Source: Owenia fusiformis (taxonomy: Eukaryota > Annelida > Polychaeta > Sabellida > Oweniidae). Taken from it: DNA of 60,000 bases. Location of the stretch: the NCBI GenBank assembly GCA_903813345.2, contig CAIIXF020000001.1, positions 40,581,366 through 40,641,365 on the forward strand, read 5' to 3'. The first letter of the stretch is position 1; every line of letters begins with the position of its first letter. The position numbers were made by a program, and so were the translations under genes. The notes beneath the pieces are model-generated. The model had not been told where the DNA came from. It saw nothing but the letters and a program-made list of their open reading frames with translations, and made no database searches. Below are positions 10,990 to 21,800 of the stretch, in pieces.

Positions 10990-11365
10990 TATGTCTCAAT
11001 CACATTTGCTACGGCAGTCGTATGATCTATCATTTCTTCGGCCACTAGAAATCCTACAGTCGCGGTAGAATTTCTACGGTCAGATACTTTAGCGCTCTCA
11101 TTTGCTACGGCAGCAGAATAACGTAGTTTGAATTTGTGGCGACAGAAACCCAAATGTTGCCGTACTGCCTTTTAAATGATGACTCAATGTGACCGTAGAG
11201 CGTCTCTGCGGCAGGCATGGTTTTTGACAAATATCAAAGTAGCCACAGGTGTCCACCATGGAGACAGTATGTGATCATTCGACTTGACTGGTACGTGCCA
11301 GAAGTCTACACCAATCTACGGTTGTCGAATGGTGGCCGTAGAGCTAAATGTGATTGGTATGGTTT
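10990..11365 (+). repeat. CTACGG-rich dispersed repeat, copy 2
   Basis: It has the same block order as copy 1 at 130-680: CATTTGCTACGG, TATCATTTCTTCGGCCA, TTTCTACGGTCAGAT, GCTACGGCAGC, then TTGCCGTACTGCCTTTTAAA. Substitutions and small indels are frequent, so both copies are old. Confidence 0.6.
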
Positions 11366-11826
11366 ACAGTTGAAGTGTACAATTTGAACTCAAGAGTGGT
11401 CTGGAATTGTCCGCTGGGAATAAATAATCTATATTTACTATTTTAATTGTGAAGTACAATTCATCAATGTCTGCTCAGCGATTATTATAATTTCGCAGTC
11501 ATCAACATTCCAATGTTAATAGCGACCCCAGATCTGTTTTAAGTTTATATTAGGTATACAGTTAACCAGGACAGGTGAACAGTTGGTTTGTTATACGTAT
11601 ATGCACCAGCTCTAGAGCTATTGTATTTTTATCCAGGAACTTACTAAGATTGTTCCGTTTGAGGAGGATGTTCACCACAAATAGCGTACAATCAATTGAA
11701 ATAAACACAAAGGCAGACGCAATGCATCTAAAAACATCCCTGAGAAACAAAACATAGATTAATTTGATTGATTTAGACAGATGTTTTATTGAAAATAGCA
11801 AAGTATATTATTATGCATGATGTTTA
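11366..11826. other. non-coding spacer
   Basis: Short ORFs on both strands (about 11562-11801) overlap each other and show no domain or conserved pattern. No gene is called. Confidence 0.35.
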
Positions 11827-14092
11827 TTATGTCACCACCAAAAGTGGTGACATATTGTTATGGTCTCCGTTTTTTTGCGACGGCGTCCGGCGGTTGGTGG
11901 TTGGTGGTTGGCGTCCGGCGGTTGGCGTCTGTAACAATTTCTTACAACTTCCTATAACTTAACAAATACTGTTTAGACTAACTTCAATTTTTTTCTAAAT
12001 CATCTACATGTTCTCAGAAGTTCAAATCTGACTTTAGATTTGACATTTGACCTTCAATGACCTTCTCAAGGTCAAAAAGGTCTTTTTTCAACTTGCTTCA
12101 CATTGACTAAATTTTTTTCAAAATCATCTACATGTTCTCAGAAATTCAAATCTGACTTTAGATTTGACATTTGACCTTCAAATCTGACTTTAGATTTGTC
12201 ATTTGACCTTCAATGACCTTCTCAAGGTCAAAAAAGGTCAAAAAGGTCTGTTTTCAACTTGCTTCAAATTGACTAAATTTTTTTTTCAAAATCATCTACG
12301 TGTTCTCAGAAATTCAAATTTGACTTAAGATTTGACTTGAGATTTGACATTTGACCTTCAATGACCTTCTCAAGGTCAAAAAAGGTCAAAAAGGTCTTTT
12401 TTCAACTTGCTTCAAATTGACTTAATTTTTTTTTCAAAATCATCTACATGTTCTCAGAATTTCAAATCTGACTTTAGATTTGACATTTGACCTTCAATGA
12501 CCTTCTCAAGGTCAAAAAAGGTCAAAAAGGTCTGTTTTCAACTTGCTTCAAATTGACTAAATTTTTTTTTCAAAATCATCTACGTGTTCTCAGAAATTCA
12601 AATCTGACTTAAGATTTGACATTTGACCTTCAATGACCTTCTCAAGGTCAAAAAAGGTCAAAAAGGTCTTTTTTCAACTTGCTTCAAATTGACTAAAAAA
12701 AATTTTCAAAATCATCTACGTGTTCTCAGAATCTTAAATCTGACTTTAGATTTGACTTAAGATTTGACGACCTTCAATGACCTTCTCAAAGTCAAAAAAG
12801 GTCAAAAAGGTATTTTTTCAACTTGCTTCAAATTGACTTAATTTTTTTTTCAAAATCATCTACATGTTCTCAGAATTTCAAATCTGACTTTAGATTTGAC
12901 ATTTGACCTTCAATGACCTTCTCAAGGTCAAAAAAGGTCAAAAAGGTCTGTTTTCAACTTGCTTCAAATTGACTAAATTTTTTTTTCAAAATCATCTACG
13001 TGTTCTCAGAAATTCAAATCTGACTTAAGATTTGACATTTGACCTTCAATGACCTTCTCAAGGTCAAAAAAGGTCAACAAGGTCTGTTTTCAACTTGCTT
13101 CAAATTGACTAAAAAAAATTCAAAATCATCTACATGTTCTCAGAAATTCAAATCTGACTTTAGATTTGACTTAAGATTTGACATTTGACCTTCAATGACC
13201 TTCTCAAAGTCAAAAAAGGTCAAAAAGGTCTTTTTTCAACTTGCTTCAAATTGACTAAATTTTTTTTTCAAAATCATCTACATGTTCTCAGAAATTCAAA
13301 TCTGACTTTAGATTTGACATTTGACCTTCAATGACCTTCTCAAGGTCAAAAAAGGTCAAAAAGGTCTTTTTTCAACTTGCTCCAAATTGACTAATTTTTT
13401 TTTTCAAAATCATCTACATGTTCTCAGAAATTCAAATCTGACTTTAGATTTGACATTTGACCTTTAATGACCTTCTCAAGGTCAAAAAGGTCAAAAAGGT
13501 CTGTTTTCAACTTGCTTCAAATTGACTAAAAAATGTTTTCAAAATCATCTACTTGTTCTCAGAAATTCAAATCTGACTTTAGATTTGACTTAAGATTTGA
13601 CATTTGACCTTCAATGACCTTCTCAAAGTCAAAAAAGGTCAAAAAGGTCTTTTTTCAACTTGCTTCAAATTGACTAAATTTTTTTTTCAAAATCATCTAC
13701 GTGTTCTCAGAAATTCAAATCTGACTTTAGATTTGACATTTGACCTTCAATGACCTTCTCAAGGTCAAAAAAGGTCAAAAAGGTCTGTTTTCAACTTGCT
13801 TCAAATTGACTAATTTTTTTTTTCAAAATCATCTACATGTTCTCAGAAATTCAAATCTGACTTTAGATTTGACATTTGACCTTTAATGACCTTCTCAAGG
13901 TCAAAAAAGGTCAAAAAGGTCTGTTTTCAACTTGCTTCAAATTGACCAAATTTTTTTTTCAAAATCATCTACATCTTTTCAGAAGTTCAAATTTGACTTT
14001 ACAAGTTCTCAGAAATTCAAATCTGACTTAAGTTTGAACTCATTATATTGTGAGCAACTAGGTGGTGACATTTTGTCATGTTAATGCCTTGT
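11827..14092 (-). mobile_element. long member of a dispersed non-autonomous family with tandem core
   Basis: Read on the minus strand, the element starts ACAAGGCATTAACATG, continues through a block ending AAAATGTCACCACC, and ends with a hairpin in which TGTCACCAC and GTGGTGACA flank a 5-nt loop, followed by TAA. Eight shorter relatives in the window share these ends (27034, 30115, 37523, 40927, 42055, 44826, 51671 and 56953). Between the ends lie a segment of GGCGTCCGGCGGTTGGTGG type and a 2-kb tandem array. There is no transposase or reverse transcriptase. A short 3' hairpin plus a tandem-repeat core is typical of Helentron-associated elements (HINEs) of marine invertebrates; a MITE is the alternative, because TGTCACCACC and GGTGGTGACA form short inverted ends. 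Confidence 0.7.
11955..14030. repeat. tandem array, about 14 units of 130-160 bp, rich in AGGTCA/TGACCT
   Basis: A unit contains, in order, CATCTACATGTTCTCAGAAA, a CAAATCTGACTTTAGATTTG palindrome, TTTGACCTTCAATGACCTTC, AAGGTCAAAAAAGGTCAAAA, CAACTTGCTTCAAATTGACT and a T tract. The last block occurs 14 times between 12089 and 13945, with one partial unit before it. Length differs mainly by an optional second palindrome copy and T-tract length. Units alternate between subtypes (TCTGTTTTC versus TCTTTTTTC; CTACATG versus CTACGTG), which suggests higher-order amplification. Confidence 0.85.
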
Positions 14093-14519
14093 TTACAATA
14101 TGGCACAGTGCAAAAATATATACAAAATACAGCTTCACCAACTTTACAATTATATACAATATTCACAATAATCAATTACAATAACATTCATTGCGTAATA
14201 TATTAATACTATGTGTGTAAAAATTAAACAAAACAAAAAAAATATTGAACTACTTCAATAGTAATACAAATTCTTCAAATTTACAGGCTTATCCATGAAG
14301 ATTCCCAATTTATCTCAACAAAATGAGACCAATGTCAATTTATTTTATAATAATCATAGTTTCTAAAGTCAACCATGTACAGTAATGGTCTCTGTTCAAA
14401 ACTGGGACTGTTATGTAGGTTAAATACTAGCTAGACCATATAATCAAAACTTCATATTCATAAGCGTTTGAATACTCGGTTTAAAATCGACCCCTTGTAG
14501 AGAAATGGCTCCAAGGAGA
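14093..14519. other. non-coding spacer
   Basis: AT-rich; nothing recognised up to the satellite fragment. Confidence 0.35.
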
Positions 14520-14595
14520 TATTCATTATGTTATAATATTTCTAATTAGAAAGCTGGGTTGATGTTGAACAGTTGAACCTATGTTCTCTTGTAAA
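14520..14595 (+). repeat. half unit of the 152-bp satellite, left flank of the retrotransposon
   Basis: The sequence from ATTCATTATGTTATAATATT to TGTTCTCTTGTAAA matches the satellite units at 24467-25135. It breaks off exactly where the 5' LTR begins, and the matching continuation (GAACATCATTAAAC) follows the 3' LTR. The LTR element therefore inserted into an existing satellite array. Confidence 0.85.
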
Positions 14596-15811
14596 TGTAA
14601 CAGGCTTGTTAGACACCCTGTACTAAGGTTTAGCTTACAAGTTATTTAGTGAATTAAGTGAGCCATACAACTGTTCTCAACCTCACTTTAGGGTTCAATT
14701 TTCTATTTCAATAGGTACTTTCTATGTACAAGCTATTTTTAGCCCATTGTATTTTTGTATTGACTATGTATTTTCAAACCCTGCTGTGGCAGTGATTTGT
14801 AGTTTTCATCTGTAAAGCTCAGTTCACTGGCTGAGACTGTCCAAGCAGGACAACTGGGTAAATATTGTACTATTTTTTACATTTTTGTAATGTCATGGTC
14901 CAAAGTCTCCCACTTTGTAATATTTTATAGCATACATTTCTTACTTATTTCAACTATAATGACCATATTATAAACACTAGTTGAGAAGTAATAATTGTTA
15001 GCTTCATCTTCAATGTAAACCTGTTTGTAATATTTAGTCCATGTGTCACGCCCAATTTGTGTCCAGCTTTCATGGCTGTACATTTTGGTTTCTATTGATT
15101 GTAGAGTGACACGTTATCTACTGTACCATGCTTAGCCAGTGGGCTCATAACCTCATCCCCTAGGGACCATTAGTAAGTTTTTTATCATAGCCTTATCTTA
15201 CTTAGTAAACTTGTAAGTTTGTAATAATTGGATGTGATGTAAATTCAAGATGTCAATGTCATATTCGCAAGAGCTCAAATACTTTTAGGCTTCATGTTTA
15301 CTCTAATGGGACATTTTGTCTATGTGGTATTAGTGAATAGGATATCTGGTAATTTTGTTATTTGCTTTAGTGGCAAACATTACATTTTCCAATTTTGGCA
15401 TTTGTTATATTTCTAGTACTGAGTGACCCACAATATTGTGACAACCTTCAGTCGCTGACTCGCTTAGTATAATAGTCCACGAGGGTATGTTGATGTATTT
15501 TATATGCCAGTTGCATGTATTTTAAATAGTGAATAATGTAAGGTTATAGCTTCAAAGCATCTGAACAATGTTAGTTTGTAGTATGAGTATTATAGTTCAC
15601 ACATATTTTGGTACCATTGTAGCTTATATGTATTGCGTGTATTACAGTTGATACACATTATGGTACCTTTTGTACTTTCAGGGAACTCCAACTCCCCGTT
15701 GTTGTGATGTGATTGAAATGAATATACCCATTTGACTGATAAACATATATACTGTTGCGTTTGTGCTTATTTTGCTAATATAAACCCACGTCGACCTTGC
15801 CCCCGGTCACA
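14596..15811 (+). repeat. 5' LTR
   Basis: Begins TGTAACAGGCTTGTTAGACA and ends CCTTGCCCCCGGTCACA. It aligns to the 3' LTR at a constant offset of 8655 bp over its whole 1216 bp, so there are no indels between the two. LTRs of 1.2 kb are long for gypsy elements. Promoter and polyA sites within it could not be placed with confidence. Confidence 0.95.
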
Positions 15812-15813
15812 TT

Positions 15814-15827
15814 TGGTGTCAGATGTG
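15814..15827 (+). other. primer-binding site, probably tRNA-Leu
   Basis: TGGTGTCAGATGTG starts two bases after the LTR. TGG is the complement of the tRNA CCA end, and TGTCAG...GTG resembles the complement of animal tRNA-Leu acceptor stems (usual form TGGTGTCAGGAGTGGG). The tRNA identity is inferred from memory of tRNA-Leu ends. Confidence 0.65.
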
Positions 15828-17039
15828 TTTGCGGCAGCATCAACCTACAACCTACAACCACTTGCAAGCTACAACGTACCACTAGCCAGTATACAGGTTT
15901 AAAACCACAACAAATGAATGTGTATAATATAAGTAGTGTTAATATTGAGCCATTAATGCTTGATAAAGTGACAGTCAGATAGTCACTATAGATTCAGATT
16001 CAGATAGTTTAGGTAGTTCTATAAATATCAAATATGCTCTAAAAGCAAGCGTTTTTTCCAGTTCATGTATTTACAAAGGTGAACTTATGCAATTGAATCT
16101 GATGTCCATATGTAGTTATATTGTGTTGGGAGAACTCATGCATATTATGTTGATAATGGCTGAAGAATAAATGCCATCTATAGTGGAGTTATTAAATCAA
16201 TTACTGTTCAAGTGTCACATAAAGTGACAGTCACATAAAGTGACAATCAATGTACATATAGTAGACTATGTCTTCATAGAATTATCAGGTTTCTAAACTT
16301 AATTAAGGTTTAGGGTTTATTGTTGCTATATTGCTACTGTGTTGTCATTAAAGAAGGTATTATTATCCTAACTTACAAAATCTGTTAGGGTACAGGTATT
16401 ATTATCCTAACTTACAAAATCTGTTAGGGTACAATCCTACACATAACTACCTTAATAAATATTAGTGTTTGTTTATATCTATAAGGTATTATCCTAGCAA
16501 AAGCTTTTTGATAGGGTACATATATACTTATATAATTACACAATATTGGCCGAGAATAACATATACGGGTACAAATTACCACATGGTGTTGTGCAAAAAC
16601 GCACATTATAAGGGTATTCTATAAGTGTACATATTACAACACGGTGTTGTGCAAAAACTCACGTTACTAGGGTAGTCTATAAGTGTTTGTTAGTGTACAT
16701 ATTATCACACGGTGTTGTGCAAAAACGCACATCATAAGGGTACCATAAAGGTATATATATTACTACATAGTGCTGTGCAACAACGCACGTTATTAAGGTG
16801 TCACATATTCGTACCTATTGCTACACGGCGTGGTGCTATAACGCACAATCTTATATCACGGTAGTGTGCTAAAACGCACATTGTATTATCACATATTTGT
16901 TACATGCTAGTGTTATACTAGTATATAAGATTACACGGTGGTATACCATAACGCACATCTTTATTAGATCACAAGGGTATTTGACAATAAGATTTTTTAC
17001 ATAGTGTTGAGTTGGATATCCACTCAGTATTAACACAAG
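15828..17039 (+). other. 1.2-kb untranslated leader with repeat arrays
   Basis: No long ORF. At 16356-16433 a 39-bp unit (ATTATTATCCTAACTTACAA ... TGTTAGGGTACA) is present twice. From about 16560 to 16965 about seven degenerate units carry a CACGGTGTTGTGCAAAAACG core followed by CAC, spaced 45-70 bp apart and separated by TAAGGGTA- and GTACATATTA-like segments. The units are close to self-complementary (CACGGTGTTGTG; GTGCaaaaacGCAC), so the leader RNA could form a series of small hairpins, a possible packaging or translation-control region. Confidence 0.6.
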
Positions 17040-18827
17040 ATGGCGCACTACATGTCTCATGAAGAGTTGGAACAACAGTCTAGGACAGCTGAGGAACTTA
17101 TAGATAAAATGTCTGAAGTACTACATGTAAATAACTCCTTGAGATTTACTGATGAGGACATCAATAATGGTGTAACCAAGCGTCACTTAAAGGAAACAGA
17201 AAACAAACGTCTCAGGGAGAGTCTTGGCGATATCGAACGTGAAAACCAGAAGTTGTTGGCCTCCATTGATGACGTATATGCAGAATATGAAACCAGAAAA
17301 TCCGAGCTGGAGCGCCTTATCAAAGAGAAAGAACAAGAACATACACAAAGGAAACAACACTATGCCAACTTATTGAATAGGGATCGAGATACAATATATG
17401 GAAATACAACTGAGAAACTTAAGCAACCAACAGGAATATCTGCAAATGCCACCCTCTTAGACATATCACGAGTCAGAAAAAACAATGATGTCCTTCCTAC
17501 AGTTGGAAATTTCAATACATCCACTCCAACAACCAAACCAGTTGCACCTGTGAAACAATACTACAAAGAGCCAAAGATCAACAAATTCATTGGAAAAGAA
17601 CAAAATATATATGACTGGGTAGATGATTGTAAACGGGCCTTGAAGAAGATTCCTGAAGAAGACCAGTATGATTATCTACTCTCACACTTAGAAGGAATGC
17701 CTCGGAAAGAAGCTAAGCTTCTTGGTGAAATAGCAAAGCCTGATGAGATATTCACCACCCTTCAAAGAGTTTATGGCAGTAGACAGACTAAACATTCTGC
17801 TCTTCAACTATTCCTCAACACAAAGCAGAACAAGGATGAGAACATAAAAGCCTACAGTCAAAGACTAATGACACAGCTGGAACTGCTGCAGAACTCCCAC
17901 GACGAGTTTTTGTGTATTGACAACACAGATAGACTTATCAAAACTCAGTTTGCCAATGGAGTTTCATCAGAAGTGATGCGTCTAATGTTGTATGATAAAC
18001 TTAAACAACAACCTGCTATATCATTCACAACTCTACGCGAAGAGGCATTCATAATGGAGGAGAAGCATGATAGGCAGTCCACTACTACTACAGATACATC
18101 AATTAGGGATATTATACAAGACCAAGTAAGGAAAACTCTACAAACTTCAAACTGTACCACTGCTGACTCAGCGCCTACTAGTATAACATCTGATCGTACT
18201 TTGTTGAAAGAATTAGTGAAGGAGGAAATCCAAAAGGAATTTCAGAAGGATGTTATGACAAATTACATCTCCCAGAAGCAAGGTTACAATCATCCAGAAC
18301 ATGGACCAGGATACTTTGATACAGACCCCCATGGCTACAGTAACAGAGGAGACTTCAGTAATAGAGGAGGCTTCAGTACCAGAGGAGGCTACAATAACAG
18401 AGGAGGCTACAGTAACAGAGGAGGCTACAGTAACAGAGGAGGCTACAGTAACAGAGGAGGCTACAGTAACAGAGGAGGCTTCAGTAACAGAGGAGGTTCC
18501 AGTAGCCAAGGAGGTTTCAATGATAGAGGATACTTCAGTGATAGTAGAGGGTTCAACAATCATGATGATACTCGCAACAACTATGACCAGAATAGGATCT
18601 ATACAAATCAGCATTTTCCCCATAGAGACTTTGCTCAGAGAGGCTATGGTGACACAAGGGGTAGAGGTACATCACATGGAAACAGAACATATCCAGGTGG
18701 AAATGTTACAACTCGTTATCAGCAAAGAGATCAAGGTTATCAAGACTACCCTCAGAATAATGGAAATTCTGGTAACTGGAGGAACAGCAACCAAGAAAAT
18801 ACTTCCTCAAATGTTCAAAAAAACTAG
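17040..18827 (+). CDS. gag: Gag polyprotein of the LTR retrotransposon
   Basis: 595 residues from an ATG in strong context (A at -3, G at +4). Residues about 40-105 form a charged coiled coil rich in Glu, Lys, Arg and Leu. About 175-340 is the capsid-type Retrotrans_gag region, starting near PKINKFIGKEQNIYDWVDDC, with a typical hydrophobic/charged alternation. About 380-410 is a second charged helix. About 435-500 consists of tandem RGG-containing hexapeptides (SNRGGY), followed by a Gly/Asn/Arg-rich tail. There are only three cysteines in the whole protein and no CCHC zinc knuckle, so the RGG box is the likely RNA-binding nucleocapsid substitute. The stop at 18825-18827 directly follows a slippery heptamer, so a fraction of ribosomes should enter the pol frame. 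Confidence 0.92.
   Translation: MAHYMSHEELEQQSRTAEELIDKMSEVLHVNNSLRFTDEDINNGVTKRHLKETENKRLRESLGDIERENQKLLASIDDVYAEYETRKSELERLIKEKEQEHTQRKQHYANLLNRDRDTIYGNTTEKLKQPTGISANATLLDISRVRKNNDVLPTVGNFNTSTPTTKPVAPVKQYYKEPKINKFIGKEQNIYDWVDDCKRALKKIPEEDQYDYLLSHLEGMPRKEAKLLGEIAKPDEIFTTLQRVYGSRQTKHSALQLFLNTKQNKDENIKAYSQRLMTQLELLQNSHDEFLCIDNTDRLIKTQFANGVSSEVMRLMLYDKLKQQPAISFTTLREEAFIMEEKHDRQSTTTTDTSIRDIIQDQVRKTLQTSNCTTADSAPTSITSDRTLLKELVKEEIQKEFQKDVMTNYISQKQGYNHPEHGPGYFDTDPHGYSNRGDFSNRGGFSTRGGYNNRGGYSNRGGYSNRGGYSNRGGYSNRGGFSNRGGSSSQGGFNDRGYFSDSRGFNNHDDTRNNYDQNRIYTNQHFPHRDFAQRGYGDTRGRGTSHGNRTYPGGNVTTRYQQRDQGYQDYPQNNGNSGNWRNSNQENTSSNVQKN
18340..18530 (+). repeat. 18-bp in-frame repeat encoding the RGG box of Gag
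   Basis: The unit GGCTACAGTAACAGAGGA is repeated about ten times, several copies being identical. 18 bp is six codons, so copy number can change without breaking gag. The identical copies indicate recent expansion. The repeat also keeps another forward frame and the opposite strand open here; those ORFs are by-products. Confidence 0.9.
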
Positions 18828-18855
18828 CAAGTTCTCTGGACAGTGGCACCAGAGA
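18818..18855 (+). promoter_or_regulatory. -1 ribosomal frameshift signal between gag and pol
   Basis: The heptamer A AAA AAC (18818-18824) is in the correct phase relative to gag (CAA AAA AAC TAG) and directly precedes the gag stop. After an 8-nt spacer, TCTCTGG (18833-18839) pairs perfectly with CCAGAGA (18849-18855) around a 9-nt loop. Slipping back one base at the heptamer leads into the frame of pol, which is open from 18824 through the first pol ATG at 18971 with no stop. A downstream CCAC at 18871-18874 could pair with GTGG in the loop as a weak pseudoknot. Confidence 0.85.
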
Positions 18856-21800
18856 TGAAAGCTTAAAAGACCACAGTGTACAGAATAATGCAACCAATGT
18901 AAATCCTCATGAAATTCCTATTAAGACCAGTACAAGTAATGATAAAAACACACATATCAAGAATGTAGACATGAACAAATTAATAGGAGAAAGTCCAACA
19001 AGAGAAATAATGATTGACAATATTCCAGTCAATGTAACAATTGACAGTGGCAGTACTGTGACTTTGATGTCCAAGGAATTTTTCAATGAACACTTTTCTC
19101 ATAAAACTTTACAACGTGACAAGTGGTGTAGAATAAGAGCTGCAAACAACCTGTTAATTCCTTATGATGGTTTTATGGTAGCAGATGTACAAATTGAAAA
19201 TCAACTAATTAATGATGTTGGAATTATTATCCATGGACAGGATGGTGCCAAGCCCGATTGTCTAATTGGATGTAATATCTTACAACATGTGCAGCTGTAC
19301 AGACTCCCAAAATCGGAAGAAAAACAGTCCGAAACCAGAACACAGACTGTGAGAGTTGACAAAGAAGTATTTATTCCTCCAGGAACATGTCTTCATGTAC
19401 AAGTGAATACAGGACATTTTAGTGATGTAGGAATTGTCGAACCCACAGATAAACCATTACCTGGCAACGTACAAATAACACCTGGCGTTATAGATGGTAC
19501 ACACGATGAGAAATGGGTCAAAGTTGCTAACATTTCCAAGGTTGGAGTAAAACTGAACCAGCGAACTCCAATTGGGAAAATTGAAAGCTCCAAAGAAACT
19601 TGCAGCCCATATTCAGTCCATTATTCCCAGGCAGAAAATTGTTTCGAACTTACACACCAGGAAACAGAAAATACTTCAGAAAAGTTCATAAAACTGGTGG
19701 ATGAAAGACTAGCTGAATTCCCTGGAACTGATGCTGAGAGAGAAATCGCAAGAGAAATGTTCTACAGAAACCAGTCTGTATTTGCCCAAGATGATGAAGA
19801 CTTTGGACACACAGATGCAGTAGAACATGAGATACATTTAATCAATCCTAGTAAACAGGTCAAACAGCCATATAGGAGAATACCACCTCATTTGTGCCAA
19901 GAAGTAAAAGAGCATATACAGAAACTACTGGATAAGAAGATCATTCAACCCAGCAATAGTCCGTTCGCAAGTCCTATCGTGTTGGTTAGAAAAAAGAATG
20001 GAAGTCTTCGCCTTTGTGTCGATTATCGACAATTGAACAACAACACGATAAAAGACAGTTATCCACTTCCACGTATAGAAGAATCGATGGATGCTCTCAT
20101 AGATGCCAAGATATTTTCCACCTGCGATTTAGATAATGCTTACCACCAGGTCAAGGTAGCTGAGAATGATGTGCCTAAGACTGCCTTCACGACACCGTTT
20201 GGATTATATGAATATCCAAGAATGGCATTTGGTTTGACAAATAGCCCTGCTACTTACCAAAGATTGATGCAAACAGTCTTCAAAAATGAAATTTTCAAAA
20301 GCGTACTAGTATATTTAGATGACATCATCTGTTACTCTAGCAGTGTTCATGATCATATTACCAAGCTGGAGAATGTTTTCCAAATATTGAGACAAAATTC
20401 CTTGAAGCTGAAATGGGAGAAATGCAATTTCTTCAAGGCTGAGGTCACTTACTTAGGCCATATGATCTCAAAGGATGGGATTAGACCAGATGAGACAAGA
20501 ATAGAAGTACTGAAGAACTGGCCCGTTCCTGAAACAGTTAAAGATCTCCGAAGATTCCTTGGTCACACAAGCTACTCAAGAAGATTTGTGAAAGACTTCG
20601 CCAAGATTGTCCGTCCATTACATGAAATCCTTAACGGAAATGGTAAAGTTGGCAAAAGGAAATCCAAAAGTGTATCCATCAAGGAATTGTGGGACACAAA
20701 ATGTCAGAGTGCATTCAACATTTTGAAAGATAAAATCATTAATGCACCCATACTGGCTTTTGCTGACTTCAAAAAGCCTTACATCCTAGAGGTAGACAGC
20801 AGTCATGTTGGGATTGGAGCTGTTCTCTATCAGATGCAACAAGGAACCAAGCGAATAATAGCATGTGCAAGCAGAGCTCTAAGGAAAGCTGAGAAGAACC
20901 TTAGAAATTATTCTAGCATGAAGCTCGAGCTTCTTGGACTGAAATGGGCCATGACAGAAAAGTTTCGTGATTATCTCCTTGGATCTTTTGTTACTGTTTA
21001 TACAGACAACAATCCCCTTACACATATCATGACTGTGAAAAAGCTCCCAGCAGTGGAACAAAGGTGGGTTTCAGAGTTGGCTGCATTCAATTTTGAATTG
21101 AAATACAAGGCTGGTGTCATGAATAAGTCAGCAGATGCATTGTCGAGACTGAGAAACAACTCTACAGAAGAGGATAGGGATGAAGATTTCATAACAAGTG
21201 CAATGCAAGTCACAATAGAAAGATGCACAGATACTACATTTATTCCATCCGAAGTTAAAGAAGCTGACTTTATCCCAAATCTGGTGGATCCAGTTGTTGA
21301 TGTATGCACTGCACAAACACCATGTCCAGTCTTAACTGTAGTTGACAGTGGTGAATATATTTCTTGCAAACATAGTGCTGAGGAAGATGTTTCAACCACG
21401 GGTAGTTTTACGCCATTCCCTACAATAACTGAATCTGGTTTTGGTGAACTACAAGATCAAGATGAAGAGATCAAAGTTATCAAAAAACTTGTGAGGAAGA
21501 AAAAGATGCCAAGTTCAGCTATGAAAAATCAGCTTTCAAAAGACCAGAAAAGCTTACTAAAACATTTCAGTCGACTAAGCTTGAAAAAAGGAATACTGAT
21601 AAGAACCATAAAAAACAGTAATCAGTCTCCTATAACCCAAGTTGTAACGCCAAAATGTATACGAGAGAAAGTCCTGAGAGAAACACATGAAAATAGTGGA
21701 CATCAAGGTTGCGAAAGAACATTTAGATTGATTGAAAATAAATACTTTTGGCCAAACATACAAAATGACATCAAAGAATGGATCAGGTCATGTGATCGCT

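Noticed and set aside
11955-14030. CRISPR-like appearance of regularly spaced repeats
   Set aside because: Units are contiguous and homologous along their length without unique spacers, and the genome is animal.
18213-18858. ORFs in another forward frame (18301-18858) and on the minus strand (18213-18623) with TEEA- or VTVASS-type repeats
   Set aside because: They are kept open by the 18-bp repeat of gag; gag itself has the capsid domain and correct coupling to pol.
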